Virus record (IMG/VR): IMGVR_UViG_3300044799_000335 | Coordinates: 1 to 42,321 of that record | Reading direction: 5' to 3' (one strand) | Length of the DNA stretch: 42,321 nt | From: a virus | Shown here: in pieces, positions 15,191 to 22,353 of the stretch | How positions within the stretch are numbered: the stretch's first letter is position 1 | Layout: every line of letters begins with the position of its first letter | Made by a program: the position numbers and the translations under genes | Notes under the pieces: generated by a model | Told to the model about the DNA's origin: nothing | Seen by the model: only the letters and a program-made list of their open reading frames with translations | The model's database searches: none

Positions 15191-15943
15191 ATGGATATAA
15201 AAGAATATCAGAAAAAATATCGAAAAGAACATAAAGAATATATGAAAGAATGGCAAAAGAATAATAAAAAATATATATTAGAATATCGGAGAAAATATCA
15301 GAAAGATAATAAAGAAGAAGCTAAAAAATACTATATAGCACATAGAGATAATATTTTAGAAAGGATTATGCAATATAAGAAAAATAATCCTGACAAAGTA
15401 AAGATGTTAAAAAGACAATGGTATGAGAATAATATAGAGGGAGAGAGGAGAAAGAGTAGAGAAAGAGGAAAGATAGCTAAAGAACAAGGGAAAAGACGAC
15501 CAGGGAATCCAGAAGCAATAAAAAGATACCGAAAGAAATGGGAAAAAAATAATCCGAGATATCACAAAGAATATGCAAACAATAAATATAAAATCGATTT
15601 AAGGTTTAATCTTAATTGTAAAATAAAAACATCAATAACAAATTCCTTAAAAAATAATAAAAATGGTAGACATTGGGAGGATTTAGTTGGATATATTTTG
15701 TCTGATTTGATGAAACATCTTAAAAGAACCATGCCAGAAAGTTATACTTGGGATGATTATATACAAGGTAAATTACATATAGACCACATTATACCGATTT
15801 CTGTTTTTAATTTTACTAAGTCAGAGCATATTGATTTTAAAAGATGTTGGGCACTGGGAAACTTAAGGCTTCTACCAGCGGAAGAAAATTATAAGAAACA
15901 TAATAAATTAACTAAACCATTTCAACCTGCATTAAAAATATAA
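15191..15943 (+). CDS. HNH homing-type endonuclease, paralogue 1
   Basis: A 250-residue basic protein behind ATTAGGAGATATT. The first ~130 residues are low-complexity, built from loose repeats such as EYQKKYRKEHKEYMKEW and rich in Lys, Tyr, Asn and Glu; they probably bind DNA. The C-terminus has GRHWEDLVGY, then LHIDHIIP (about residues 195-202, the catalytic HH), CWALGNLRLLP (Asn of HNH) and the tail KPFQPALKI. Near-identical C-termini occur at 19071 and 28326. It separates exonuclease and ATPase genes that are probably otherwise adjacent. Free-standing HNH nucleases of this type spread by cutting allelic sites. Confidence 0.85.
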   Translation: MDIKEYQKKYRKEHKEYMKEWQKNNKKYILEYRRKYQKDNKEEAKKYYIAHRDNILERIMQYKKNNPDKVKMLKRQWYENNIEGERRKSRERGKIAKEQGKRRPGNPEAIKRYRKKWEKNNPRYHKEYANNKYKIDLRFNLNCKIKTSITNSLKNNKNGRHWEDLVGYILSDLMKHLKRTMPESYTWDDYIQGKLHIDHIIPISVFNFTKSEHIDFKRCWALGNLRLLPAEENYKKHNKLTKPFQPALKI

Positions 15944-16039
15944 AAAGGGGAGGAGGGAAAGTATAGGTAACGGATTTTTAGAAAAAGATAAGCGATTCGG
16001 TTTTTAATTAAAATAATATTTTAAAAGGAGATTAAAGAA

Positions 16040-17305
16040 ATGAAAATCATTGAATTGAAAAGTGAGAATGTAAAGAAAATAAAAGCTATCGAAATTAAAC
16101 CTAAAGATAATGTTGTGATAATATCCGGCAAAAACGGAGCAGGTAAAACATCAATATTAGATTCTATCTGGTTTGCCTTAGAAGGGGGGGCAGGTTTAAA
16201 GGGAACTCCGATGCCGATAAGGAAAGGAGAAAAGAAAGCAGAAATAAAATTAACTCTTGATGATTTTATAATTACTCGGAAATGGACAGATAATGATAAG
16301 ACTTATTTGAAGGTAACCAACAGAGAAGGACTTGCTTATAATTCACCGCAGGATTTACTTGATGGATTTATAGGGAAATTGACTTTTGACCCGTTAGCTT
16401 TTTGTGATATGTCAGATAAAGAGCAAAGAGAATTGTTGTTGAAACTGGCAGGTTTAGATTTTACAGAAGTAGATAATAAGACTGAAGAGATAAAAGAGAA
16501 GAGAAGATTGCAAGGGCAAAAGGTTAAGTTGTTATCCGGGGAGAGAGAAGAAATAACTATAAAAGATTTACCGGATACTCTAATTAACCCCAATATATTA
16601 TCCGATAAATATGATGAGGCAGTAAATACCAATAATACGATAAAAACGGGCGAAGAAAAATTGAAGAGAAATAAAATAATGATAAGTGATAATGCCCAAA
16701 GGTTAAAAGAATTACAACAAAGAATAGAAGATATAGAAAATGAAACTATTGAAACGGAAAAGAACAATAAGAAAATAGAAAAATGGTTGTCTGAAAACGA
16801 GCCTATCAATACCGATATCATTAAGCAAGAAATCTCTAATGCTTATGCTATAAATGAACAGATTAAGACCAGGGAACGAAATAAAGAAGCAGATATAAAA
16901 CAAAAAGAAGCCCAGGGAGTATATGATAATTATTCTGATGAGTTACAAAAGTTAGTAGATGGGAAAAAGGATTCCCTACAAAAGGCAAAAATGCCTATAA
17001 ACGGTCTAAGTATTAATGAGAATATAACTTATAATGATATTCCTTATAGTCAATTAGCATTGAGTGAAAGCTTAAAAGTGAATATGGCAATAGCGATGGC
17101 ATTGAATAAAAAGCTCAGAGTCATATTAGTAAAAGATGCTTCATTACTTGATGAAGATAATATGAAAATAATTGAGGAAATGGCAGGGGACAATGATTAC
17201 CAAGTATGGTTAGAAAAAGTAGATAGTTCTGGGGAAGTAGGGATATATATCGAAGAAGGAGTGATAAAGGCAATAGATGGAGAATTATTTGACAAGGTTA
17301 AATAA
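16040..17305 (+). CDS. SbcC/RecF/Rad50-type ATPase
   Basis: The 421-residue protein starts with a strand-loop then GKNGAGKTS at residues 30-38 (Walker A), followed by LDSIWFALEGG as in AAA_23 proteins. Residues about 145-300 are a long charged coiled coil. The C-terminal ATPase half has LSESLKVNMAIAMA (about 344-357), which resembles a weak signature motif (LSxxxk), and VILVKDASLLDEDNM where Walker B is expected; the usual DD/DE pair is altered to KDASLLDE. With the adjacent exonuclease it could form an SbcCD-like or phage gp46/47-like pair for end processing. The 96 bases before it (15944-16039) hold no gene. Confidence 0.8.
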   Translation: MKIIELKSENVKKIKAIEIKPKDNVVIISGKNGAGKTSILDSIWFALEGGAGLKGTPMPIRKGEKKAEIKLTLDDFIITRKWTDNDKTYLKVTNREGLAYNSPQDLLDGFIGKLTFDPLAFCDMSDKEQRELLLKLAGLDFTEVDNKTEEIKEKRRLQGQKVKLLSGEREEITIKDLPDTLINPNILSDKYDEAVNTNNTIKTGEEKLKRNKIMISDNAQRLKELQQRIEDIENETIETEKNNKKIEKWLSENEPINTDIIKQEISNAYAINEQIKTRERNKEADIKQKEAQGVYDNYSDELQKLVDGKKDSLQKAKMPINGLSINENITYNDIPYSQLALSESLKVNMAIAMALNKKLRVILVKDASLLDEDNMKIIEEMAGDNDYQVWLEKVDSSGEVGIYIEEGVIKAIDGELFDKVK

Positions 17306-17317
17306 ATAATATATAAT
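17289..17317 (+). promoter_or_regulatory. Promoter of pseudoknot RNA 2
   Basis: TTGACA at 17289-17294 and TATAAT at 17312-17317 are separated by 17 bases. The -35 hexamer is inside the last codons of the ATPase gene. The expected start, about 17324, is the first base of stem A. Confidence 0.8.
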
Positions 17318-17323
17318 TTTAAG

Positions 17324-17430
17324 TGGGAGTAAAAGAAGTGGTTTTTTGTTATAAAAGTATAAAAGGACGCATAGTAAGTGTAAGATTTTTAGCCACTTCT
17401 TACTCCCAAACTGAAATGCGTCCTTTTTTA
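17324..17430 (+). ncRNA. Pseudoknot small RNA 2
   Basis: Stem A (17324-17341) pairs with A' (17393-17408) as two 8-bp blocks around a two-base bulge. Stem B (17361-17372) pairs perfectly over 12 bp with B' (17416-17427), which runs into T. Loop lengths are 19, 20 and 7. The first loop (TTTTTTGTTATAAAAGTAT), the second (AGTAAGTGTAAGATTTTTAG) and the third (AACTGAA) closely match RNA 1, whereas stem sequences are different, so base pairing has been kept by compensating changes. No HNH gene follows this copy; the next gene is a small membrane protein at 17456. Confidence 0.75.
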
Positions 17431-17455
17431 TTAAATAAATGAAAGGAGATTAAGA

Positions 17456-17737
17456 ATGGATAAAGGATTCCTATATGTGACTCTTGGCTGGTTAATTATT
17501 TGCATATTATATTTTGGCTGGAAATGGATTAAAGAGAAAAGAAGAGAAGTAAATTATATTAATATTCTAAAAAGTTTAAAAAAAGAAAAGAGGTTTATAG
17601 AAAATATGACAAATGAGATTAAAGTATTAAGAGAATTTTTACTGGAGTTTAATCCTTACTACGATAAAACTGATTTAGAAGATATGAATTATACTGAATT
17701 AGTAAATGCGGTTAAAGAAACCGTAAAAGAAATGTGA
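17456..17737 (+). CDS. Small membrane-anchored helical protein
   Basis: A 93-residue protein behind GAAAGGAGATTAAGA. One N-terminal span (about residues 5-23, FLYVTLGWLIICILYFGWKW) is followed by a basic stretch (KEKRREV) and a long helix with coiled-coil character. The topology rule predicts the helix on the cytoplasmic side. It is the first gene after RNA 2 and could be expressed by read-through from it. No family is recognised. Confidence 0.65.
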   Translation: MDKGFLYVTLGWLIICILYFGWKWIKEKRREVNYINILKSLKKEKRFIENMTNEIKVLREFLLEFNPYYDKTDLEDMNYTELVNAVKETVKEM

Positions 17738-17747
17738 GGTAAAAATA

Positions 17748-17936
17748 ATGACTGAAACTCAGGAGAAGCGATTAAAAAAAGCTATAAAGGATTTACTGAT
17801 GAGATTGATTAGAAAAGTAGAAAGCGAAAAACCAATTGAGCATAAACATAAATTAGCTAATGAATTTACAGAAGTGATAATGTATGAGATTGTGATTCTG
17901 GATATTCTAAAAAATAGAAAAGATAAGGGGGTTTAA
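17748..17936 (+). CDS. Small helical protein, unknown
   Basis: A 62-residue charged helical protein (KRLKKAIKDLLMRLIRKVES; HKLANEFTEVIMYEIVILDI) behind TGTGAGGTAAAAATA. It is spaced 10 bases from the previous gene and five from the next. The sequence resembles the helix-rich product at 17942 in size and charge, possibly an old duplication, but the similarity is weak. Confidence 0.55.
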   Translation: MTETQEKRLKKAIKDLLMRLIRKVESEKPIEHKHKLANEFTEVIMYEIVILDILKNRKDKGV

Positions 17937-17941
17937 ATAAA

Positions 17942-18115
17942 ATGGTAGAGGAAAAGTTAGAAGCATTGCGAAAGGTCTTTTATACGGTAATAAATGATGT
18001 TATTAGTAAGGCAAAGACAAGGCAAATATATTTTGAGAGTGAAGATTATTTAAAGAAGATTGTTAATAATTTAGTCTATGAAGTTAAAATTAGAATTAAT
18101 AATGAGGGGGTCTAA
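17942..18115 (+). CDS. Small helical protein, unknown
   Basis: This 57-residue frame starts at ATG 17942 behind AAGGGGGTTTAAATAAA. The product is helical (VEEKLEALRKVFYTVINDVI; YLKKIVNNLVYEVKIRINN). It ends six bases before the SSB-like gene, whose ribosome site (GAGGGGG) lies inside its last codons. Tight packing and codon use like the neighbours support it as real. Confidence 0.55.
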   Translation: MVEEKLEALRKVFYTVINDVISKAKTRQIYFESEDYLKKIVNNLVYEVKIRINNEGV

Positions 18116-18120
18116 TTAAA

Positions 18121-18915
18121 ATGAAGCTAACCATTAAAGAGATTAAAGAAAGAGGGGAAGATAAGGATAAGATAGATTTTAAGGCAACGGTAAAAACTGT
18201 TTATCCTGGAGTGGAAGCCAAAACAAAATATTCGAACTACCGACAGAATATTATGGTAAAAGATGAAACCGATGAGATTAAGGTAATGTATCAGTATAAG
18301 GAGTTACCGGAAGCATATGATAAAAGCATAGAAGGAAAGGAAGTTGAAATAAAAGGAACTTTAAGTATCTATACTAACCAGAAGAATATTACTGAGAAAA
18401 ATATTTGGGGAAAATTAACTTTTGAAGGAGAAGAGCAAAAGAAAGCACAGGAGCAGACCGCAACCGCAATATCGAAACCAACTGCAACAGCCAACCAAAC
18501 GATAACACCGATGGCAATAAGAAAAATATGCTTAGAAGAATCGATAAAATTCTATGGGGCACACGTGGGAATTAAAGAGACTGAAGAAAATGTAATTAAC
18601 ACCGCTAAAAAATTCGAAGGATATATCAGGGGATCAGTTACTTCAAAGCCAAAAGTAGAAGCTAAACCAATAGTAAAAGAAGATCCTATTGAGAAAAAAG
18701 AACTCCCGAAAAATGAAACAAAGCAGGCAATCGTTCCGGACCAGGGGAAAATAAAGTTGATTAATGAAGTAATGGAGCTGAAGGAAGCGCAGGGGGTAGA
18801 TGATGTAATGTTTAATCATTACTCGGACGGAAAGGATATTAAGGTTATGAGCATAGAAGAATTAAGGATATTAAAAGATAAATTAAAAAGTATAAGCGAG
18901 GAAATACCTTTCTAA
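18121..18915 (+). CDS. SSB-like single-stranded DNA-binding protein
   Basis: Residues about 1-105 of this 264-residue protein have the strand pattern of an OB fold (DKIDFKATVKTVYPGVEAKT; QNIMVKDETDEIKVMYQYK; GKEVEIKGTLSIYTNQKNIT). A flexible Gln/Thr/Lys-rich linker follows, then a C-terminal helix region and the end SEEIPF. Bacterial SSB proteins end in acidic residues plus IPF, the tip that recruits partner proteins, so this ending is strong support. It probably coats single strands made by the exonuclease upstream. Start ATG 18121 follows GAGGGGGTCTAATTAAA. Confidence 0.75.
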   Translation: MKLTIKEIKERGEDKDKIDFKATVKTVYPGVEAKTKYSNYRQNIMVKDETDEIKVMYQYKELPEAYDKSIEGKEVEIKGTLSIYTNQKNITEKNIWGKLTFEGEEQKKAQEQTATAISKPTATANQTITPMAIRKICLEESIKFYGAHVGIKETEENVINTAKKFEGYIRGSVTSKPKVEAKPIVKEDPIEKKELPKNETKQAIVPDQGKIKLINEVMELKEAQGVDDVMFNHYSDGKDIKVMSIEELRILKDKLKSISEEIPF

Positions 18916-18922
18916 AAATAGA

Positions 18923-18951
18923 TTGCATATAATTATATATTATGTTATAAT
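18923..18951 (+). promoter_or_regulatory. Promoter of pseudoknot RNA 3
   Basis: TTGCAT at 18923-18928 and TATAAT at 18946-18951 have the same 17-base spacing as the other RNA promoters. The predicted start, about 18958, is again the first base of stem A. Confidence 0.7.
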
Positions 18952-18957
18952 ATTAAT

Positions 18958-19055
18958 GGCAATAAGTAAGTGGATTTTTTAGTTTATAAAAGGCACATAG
19001 TAGGTTTAAGGGGTATGTCCGCTTCCTTATTGCCAGCCGAAATGTGCCTTTTTTA
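18958..19055 (+). ncRNA. Pseudoknot small RNA 3
   Basis: Stem A (18958-18974) pairs with A' (19018-19034) over 17 positions with one mismatch and one G-U pair. Stem B (18988-18998) pairs over 11 bp with B' (19042-19052), followed by T. Loops are 13, 19 and 7 bases. The first loop (TTTTTTAGTTTAT), the AGTAGG segment and CCGAA before B' echo RNAs 1 and 2, while the stems are unlike theirs. The HNH gene at 19071 begins 16 bases later, as in copy 1. A reading frame crosses the element but has no ribosome site, so I treat it as chance. Confidence 0.72.
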
Positions 19056-19070
19056 TTTGGAGAAGAATAA

Positions 19071-19784
19071 ATGTTTGATAGAAAAGCATATAATAAACAA
19101 TATTATAAAGAGAATAAAGAGAAGATATCAAGTCAGGTTAAAAAATATCAAGAAAATAATAATGAAAAAATAATAAAGACACAAAAAGAATATCATAAAA
19201 ATAATAAAGAAAAAATAGCGAAACATATGAAAGAATATTATCAAAAAAATAAAGATAAATATCCTGAATGGTCTAAAGAATCTTATTATAATCATAGAGA
19301 GGAACGTTGTAAAAAAAATAAGCAACGATATGAGAAGAATAAGGAAGGAAGAGGTAAACAAATTATCCAATGGGCAAAAAATAATCCTGATAAAATTAAA
19401 ATGATTAAAAAAAAATGTTATGAGAAAAATAAAATAAAATTAGATTTTAAGATAAACAATAATATACGTGGAGCAATATGGAGATTTTTAAAAGGGGACA
19501 AAAATGGTAGACATTGGGAAATTTTAGTTGGATATACCTTAGACAAATTAAAAAAACATTTAGAAAAGACAATGCCGAAAGGACATACTTGGGAAGATTA
19601 TATCAATGGAAAACTTCATATTGACCATATTATTCCTGTTACTGCTTTTAACTTTTCAAAGCCAGAGCATATAGATTTTAAACGATGCTGGTCTTTAAAT
19701 AATTTAAGACTTTTACCAGCAGATGAAAATATTAGAAAGAATAATAAATTAGAAAAACCGTTTCAACCTGCATTAAAATTTTAA
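19071..19784 (+). CDS. HNH homing-type endonuclease, paralogue 2
   Basis: A 237-residue paralogue of the gene at 15191. The Lys/Tyr/Asn-rich N-terminus (YNKQYYKENKEKISSQVKKY and similar units) is followed by GRHWEILVGY, KLHIDHIIPVTAFNF with the catalytic His pair, CWSLNNLRLLP and the tail KPFQPALKF. It starts behind TTTGGAGAAGAATAA, directly after RNA 3. The repeated arrangement 'promoter, pseudoknot RNA, HNH gene' suggests that the two parts may travel together. Confidence 0.85.
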   Translation: MFDRKAYNKQYYKENKEKISSQVKKYQENNNEKIIKTQKEYHKNNKEKIAKHMKEYYQKNKDKYPEWSKESYYNHREERCKKNKQRYEKNKEGRGKQIIQWAKNNPDKIKMIKKKCYEKNKIKLDFKINNNIRGAIWRFLKGDKNGRHWEILVGYTLDKLKKHLEKTMPKGHTWEDYINGKLHIDHIIPVTAFNFSKPEHIDFKRCWSLNNLRLLPADENIRKNNKLEKPFQPALKF

Positions 19785-19802
19785 TTTTAGGGAAGGAGAA
19801 AA

Positions 19803-19970
19803 ATGATAACAGATAAAGAACTTGATAATTGGTTTTTAAATCTTAATGAAAATATTCAGCAGGAGATAATAGAGAATATATATCCGGATGATATTATTTA
19901 TGATAATTACGATGCCTGGAGATATTTAGACTATGATGTAAAATTGGAGATATGGGAGGAAAATCAATGA
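19803..19970 (+). CDS. Small acidic protein, unknown
   Basis: A 55-residue, Asp/Glu/Asn-rich protein (NLNENIQQEIIENIYPDDII, with several Tyr and Trp after it) behind AGGGAAGGAGAAAA. Its stop overlaps the next start (ATGATGA). Small acidic phage proteins can mimic DNA and block host or defence proteins, but nothing beyond composition points to that here. Confidence 0.55.
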   Translation: MITDKELDNWFLNLNENIQQEIIENIYPDDIIYDNYDAWRYLDYDVKLEIWEENQ

Positions 19971-20218
19971 TGAAAGTAAAAGAATATGAGCAGAGACTTT
20001 TACAGAATTTGGCCAGGGAGCAGGAAGATATCATTAGAAAAGAAGAAAAAATTAATATACTTATAATAAGAGGGCGCGAGCATACTTTAAATAAAATTAT
20101 CGAGCAATTTATGGGATTCAAAATTGATTTTGTAAGAATAGGTAAAAATATTTACCGATACAGATATATAAAAGATGAGAAGGTAAGACATATCAGAAAT
20201 ATGTTTAAAAGGAGATAA
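19967..20218 (+). CDS. Small basic helical protein, unknown
   Basis: The start is at ATG 19967 or the adjacent ATG 19970, both within reach of GGGAGGAAAA. The 83-residue product has a helical Glu/Lys-rich N-terminus (KEYEQRLLQNLAREQEDIIR) and a basic C-terminus (IYRYRYIKDEKVRHIRNMFK, then RR). It overlaps the acidic gene upstream, so the pair are expressed together. No family is recognised. Confidence 0.6.
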   Translation: MMKVKEYEQRLLQNLAREQEDIIRKEEKINILIIRGREHTLNKIIEQFMGFKIDFVRIGKNIYRYRYIKDEKVRHIRNMFKRR

Positions 20219-20219
20219 A

Positions 20220-20540
20220 ATGATAACTATATATAAATATGAAATTCCATTATTATTAAGCGATTATTTTGAATTGGAATTGTCAACAGATGCTGAAATA
20301 TTAACTGTCCAGATACAGAATGATAAACCACAATTATGGGTTAAAACAAGTTCAAATTATTCTACGCTCTCAACAGATTATTCTACGCTCTCAACAGAAA
20401 CAAGATGTTTTAAATTATTCGGGACTGGGCAGGATTTAACATTTGATGCTAAATTTATAAAATATATAGGCACATTTCAGTTAGAAAATGGATTTGTAGG
20501 TCATCTATTTGAATTAAAAAAGGAGTTGAAAAATAAATGA
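20220..20540 (+). CDS. Conserved phage protein (DUF7352-like) with internal 7-residue repeat
   Basis: The 106-residue protein begins YKYEIPLLLSDYFELELSTD, then AEILTVQIQNDKPQLWVKTS, and later has RCFKLFGTGQDL. The order 'IYKYEiPl...aeILtVQ.Qn..p.LW......R.F.l.GTG' matches a small uncharacterised phage family (DUF7352, from memory). A perfect 21-base tandem repeat adds YSTLST twice in the central loop. Start ATG 20220 follows AAAAGGAGATAAA. Confidence 0.65.
   Translation: MITIYKYEIPLLLSDYFELELSTDAEILTVQIQNDKPQLWVKTSSNYSTLSTDYSTLSTETRCFKLFGTGQDLTFDAKFIKYIGTFQLENGFVGHLFELKKELKNK
20356..20397 (+). repeat. Perfect 21-bp tandem repeat, two copies, in frame
   Basis: The unit at 20356-20376 (ATTATTCTACGCTCTCAACAG, one base above the quoting limit if padded, so key part: TTCTACGCTCTCAACAG) is repeated exactly at 20377-20397. 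It adds seven residues without changing frame. Identity of the copies shows a recent slippage event. Confidence 0.9.
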
Positions 20541-20866
20541 AATTTGAATTAGGACAAAAAGTCAAATATAAAAAGGTTGTAAGGAAAACACATATCTATT
20601 TGCATTGTAAAGTTGAAGATTTTTATACTGGAGAAACGAAAGAAGTTATAGAAAGAAGATCTTACGAATTATCTGGAGAGAAGATAGGGATTGTAATGGG
20701 TAAAAGGAAATTAATATTTTCTTCTATTTTGGGAGTTAAGATAGGCGATTTCGACCAACCTTATATCGAAGCAATAGAGAGACCGATGAAACAAGTATAT
20801 CTTATTGCCTATGATTTAGGGCACACTAATTATGTTTTAGAAGAAGATTTAAAGGAGGTAAAATAA
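20537..20866 (+). CDS. Small beta-rich protein, unknown
   Basis: A 109-residue protein overlapping the previous stop by four bases (ATGA type), behind AAAAAGGAGTTGAA. It has a beta pattern (FELGQKVKYKKVVRKTHIYL; EKIGIVMGKRKL) resembling small SH3-like or KOW-like barrels often found in phages, and a C-terminal helix. The function is not recognised. Confidence 0.6.
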   Translation: MKFELGQKVKYKKVVRKTHIYLHCKVEDFYTGETKEVIERRSYELSGEKIGIVMGKRKLIFSSILGVKIGDFDQPYIEAIERPMKQVYLIAYDLGHTNYVLEEDLKEVK

Positions 20867-20867
20867 A

Positions 20868-21005
20868 ATGCGAGAAGTTATTGAAATAATAGTATCAGGT
20901 TGTGCTGGAATTATAATCGGTTTAAGTTTCGGTTATATTGTAGGTTTTAATTCTGGTTATAATAAAGCAAATGAATGGTATAAGAAGAAGGAAAATAATG
21001 AATAA
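20868..21005 (+). CDS. Very small membrane protein
   Basis: This 45-residue frame starts at ATG 20868, behind AAAGGAGGTAAAATAAA, one of the best ribosome sites in the window. It has a single span (IIVSGCAGIIIGLSFGYIVG) and a charged C-terminus. It overlaps the HNH gene by eight bases. Confidence 0.6.
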   Translation: MREVIEIIVSGCAGIIIGLSFGYIVGFNSGYNKANEWYKKKENNE

Positions 21006-21381
21006 AAGAAATGAATTAAGACAAAAAATATGGCTAAAATATAATAAACATTGTGCTTATTGTGGGAAGATATTGGAATATAAGGATATGCAAGTTGACC
21101 ACATGATATCTAAATATGCAGTAGAAATGTATAGGTATCCAGAGAGGGTATTCGGTTCTAATTTTAAAATAGATTGTTTTGATAATCTCATGCCAAGTTG
21201 TAGAAGATGTAATCACTATAAAAGAGGGGATGATTTAGAAGGTTTTAGAAAATCAATGGTAACTTTACATGAAAGGATACAAAATCAATATATTATGAAA
21301 GTTGCTATTGATTATGGAATATTACATATAAAACCATTTAATGGTATATTTTACTTTGAATTATTAAAGGAAGGAGATTAA
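20998..21381 (+). CDS. HNH endonuclease with zinc-finger Cys pairs
   Basis: The 127-residue protein starts at ATG 20998, behind GAAGAAGGAAAATA; an upstream in-frame start at 20971 has no site. It has CAYCGK (about residues 18-23), MQVDHMIS (HNH first His at about 35), DNLMPSCRRCNHYK with the Asn and second Cys pair. This is the compact HNH_5-like form. Unlike the paralogues at 15191, 19071 and 28326 it lacks the Lys-rich repeat N-terminus. Candidate free-standing homing nuclease. Confidence 0.8.
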   Translation: MNKRNELRQKIWLKYNKHCAYCGKILEYKDMQVDHMISKYAVEMYRYPERVFGSNFKIDCFDNLMPSCRRCNHYKRGDDLEGFRKSMVTLHERIQNQYIMKVAIDYGILHIKPFNGIFYFELLKEGD

Positions 21382-21382
21382 G

Positions 21383-21517
21383 ATGACTACCAAAATACAA
21401 ATTATTGTAAATGATATCTGGAATAAAATTGATACAATGAAATATTTAAAACCAGAAGATGTCAAAGAATTAAAAGAATTATTATTAATGCCAAATATTA
21501 GCAGGGAGGAAAAGTAA
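21383..21517 (+). CDS. Very small helical protein
   Basis: A 44-residue frame from ATG 21383 behind AAGGAAGGAGATTAAG. The product is an acidic helix pair (QIIVNDIWNKIDTMKYLKPE; VKELKELLLMPNI). It stops directly before the next ATG. The strong ribosome site supports it. Confidence 0.5.
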   Translation: MTTKIQIIVNDIWNKIDTMKYLKPEDVKELKELLLMPNISREEK

Positions 21518-21805
21518 ATGGATACGAAATGTGAACATAAGATTTGCACGTGGTCTTACGATATAGCTCAATGTGATATTTGCCATAAGATATTTAAAAG
21601 AGATTTTGAATATGAAGATTTAATAAAAAATCAATTATATATTGAATCAAGAAAAAGAAGAAAAGTAAAGAAGATTATCACAATTGGAGTAGAGGCAATA
21701 AATGAGGATAGTTTCAACTGGTATAAAAGATATATTATGGACTTTCAAGATAAAACTTCAAAAGGAAATCTTGAAGTAAATATTAAGGAGATAAAAATAA
21801 AATGA
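21518..21805 (+). CDS. Small Cys-containing protein, unknown
   Basis: A 95-residue protein with KCEHKICTWSYDIAQCDICHKIF at its N-terminus (key residues Cys, His, Cys, Cys, Cys, His), a likely zinc site. A basic region follows (ESRKRRKVKKIITIGVEAIN). It starts one base after the preceding stop, behind AGGGAGGAAAAGTAA, and overlaps the next start by four bases. Metal-dependent nucleic-acid binding is plausible. Confidence 0.6.
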   Translation: MDTKCEHKICTWSYDIAQCDICHKIFKRDFEYEDLIKNQLYIESRKRRKVKKIITIGVEAINEDSFNWYKRYIMDFQDKTSKGNLEVNIKEIKIK

Positions 21806-22002
21806 AAATGATGAAAATTGAAAGATGTAATTATTGCAGGTTCTTTAAATTTAAGACTGGGATAAAGTTAAATAGATTCAAATGCTATAATCCAGATACC
21901 AGAAGAAAAAACAAGAATTACCGGATAATTAATAAAGATATTGCTATGAGTGGTAAGTTTCCTTTGTGGTGTTCATTAGCAGATTGTCAGGAGGTAAAAT
22001 AG
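21802..22002 (+). CDS. Small zinc-finger-like protein
   Basis: The 66-residue protein has CNYCRFFKFKTGIKLNRFKC, then a basic stretch (PDTRRKNKNYRII) and a C-terminal WCSLADCQ. This Cys spacing is typical of small phage zinc proteins of unknown function. It overlaps the gene before it and ends exactly before the next ATG. Confidence 0.6.
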   Translation: MKMMKIERCNYCRFFKFKTGIKLNRFKCYNPDTRRKNKNYRIINKDIAMSGKFPLWCSLADCQEVK

Positions 22003-22341
22003 ATGACTAATTTAGAAAAAAGAATTTTGTCTATCATCGGATCATATAAAAGTTATAGAACTCAATATGAGATAACTACTGAATGTAATTTGCTTAATAA
22101 TCTTTTTATAGGAGAAAAGGATATAAGTTGTAGAATGGTTAGAAAAGTAATAGCAGAATTAATCAGGCAAGGGTATCCTATAATCAGCAATCCAAAATAT
22201 GGCGGGGGTTATCGTTTACAATATGATGAGCAGGAGGGTTTAGAATGTTATAGAAGAATTCGACGACAGGCTATTCGATTATTTCTGAAAGCAAGGTATA
22301 TTAAGAAGAATTGTTTAACGAAACAAATAGTAATGTTTTAA
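22003..22341 (+). CDS. Winged-helix DNA-binding protein
   Basis: The 112-residue protein contains ISCRMVRKVIAELIRQGYPI and ISNPKYGGGYRL, the recognition helix and wing of an HTH_11-like winged helix of the type 'R.vR.aI.eLr..G.PI.s...ggGY.l'. A basic C-terminus follows (RRIRRQAIRLFLKARYIKK). It starts one base after the previous stop behind CAGGAGGTAAAATAG. It is probably a phage transcription regulator or a replication accessory protein; its targets are unknown. Confidence 0.75.
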   Translation: MTNLEKRILSIIGSYKSYRTQYEITTECNLLNNLFIGEKDISCRMVRKVIAELIRQGYPIISNPKYGGGYRLQYDEQEGLECYRRIRRQAIRLFLKARYIKKNCLTKQIVMF

Positions 22342-22353
22342 GGGGTAATATAA

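Noticed and set aside
15944-16039. A degenerate fourth member of the pseudoknot family between the HNH gene and the ATPase gene
   Set aside because: The text AAGCGATTCGGTTTTTAATT resembles the start of the first loop of RNA 1, but no promoter, no pairing partner and no U-run follow.
18970-19173. A 67-codon frame crossing RNA 3 and the start of the HNH gene
   Set aside because: It has no ribosome site, overlaps the well-supported HNH gene in another frame, and its sequence is explained by the RNA stems.
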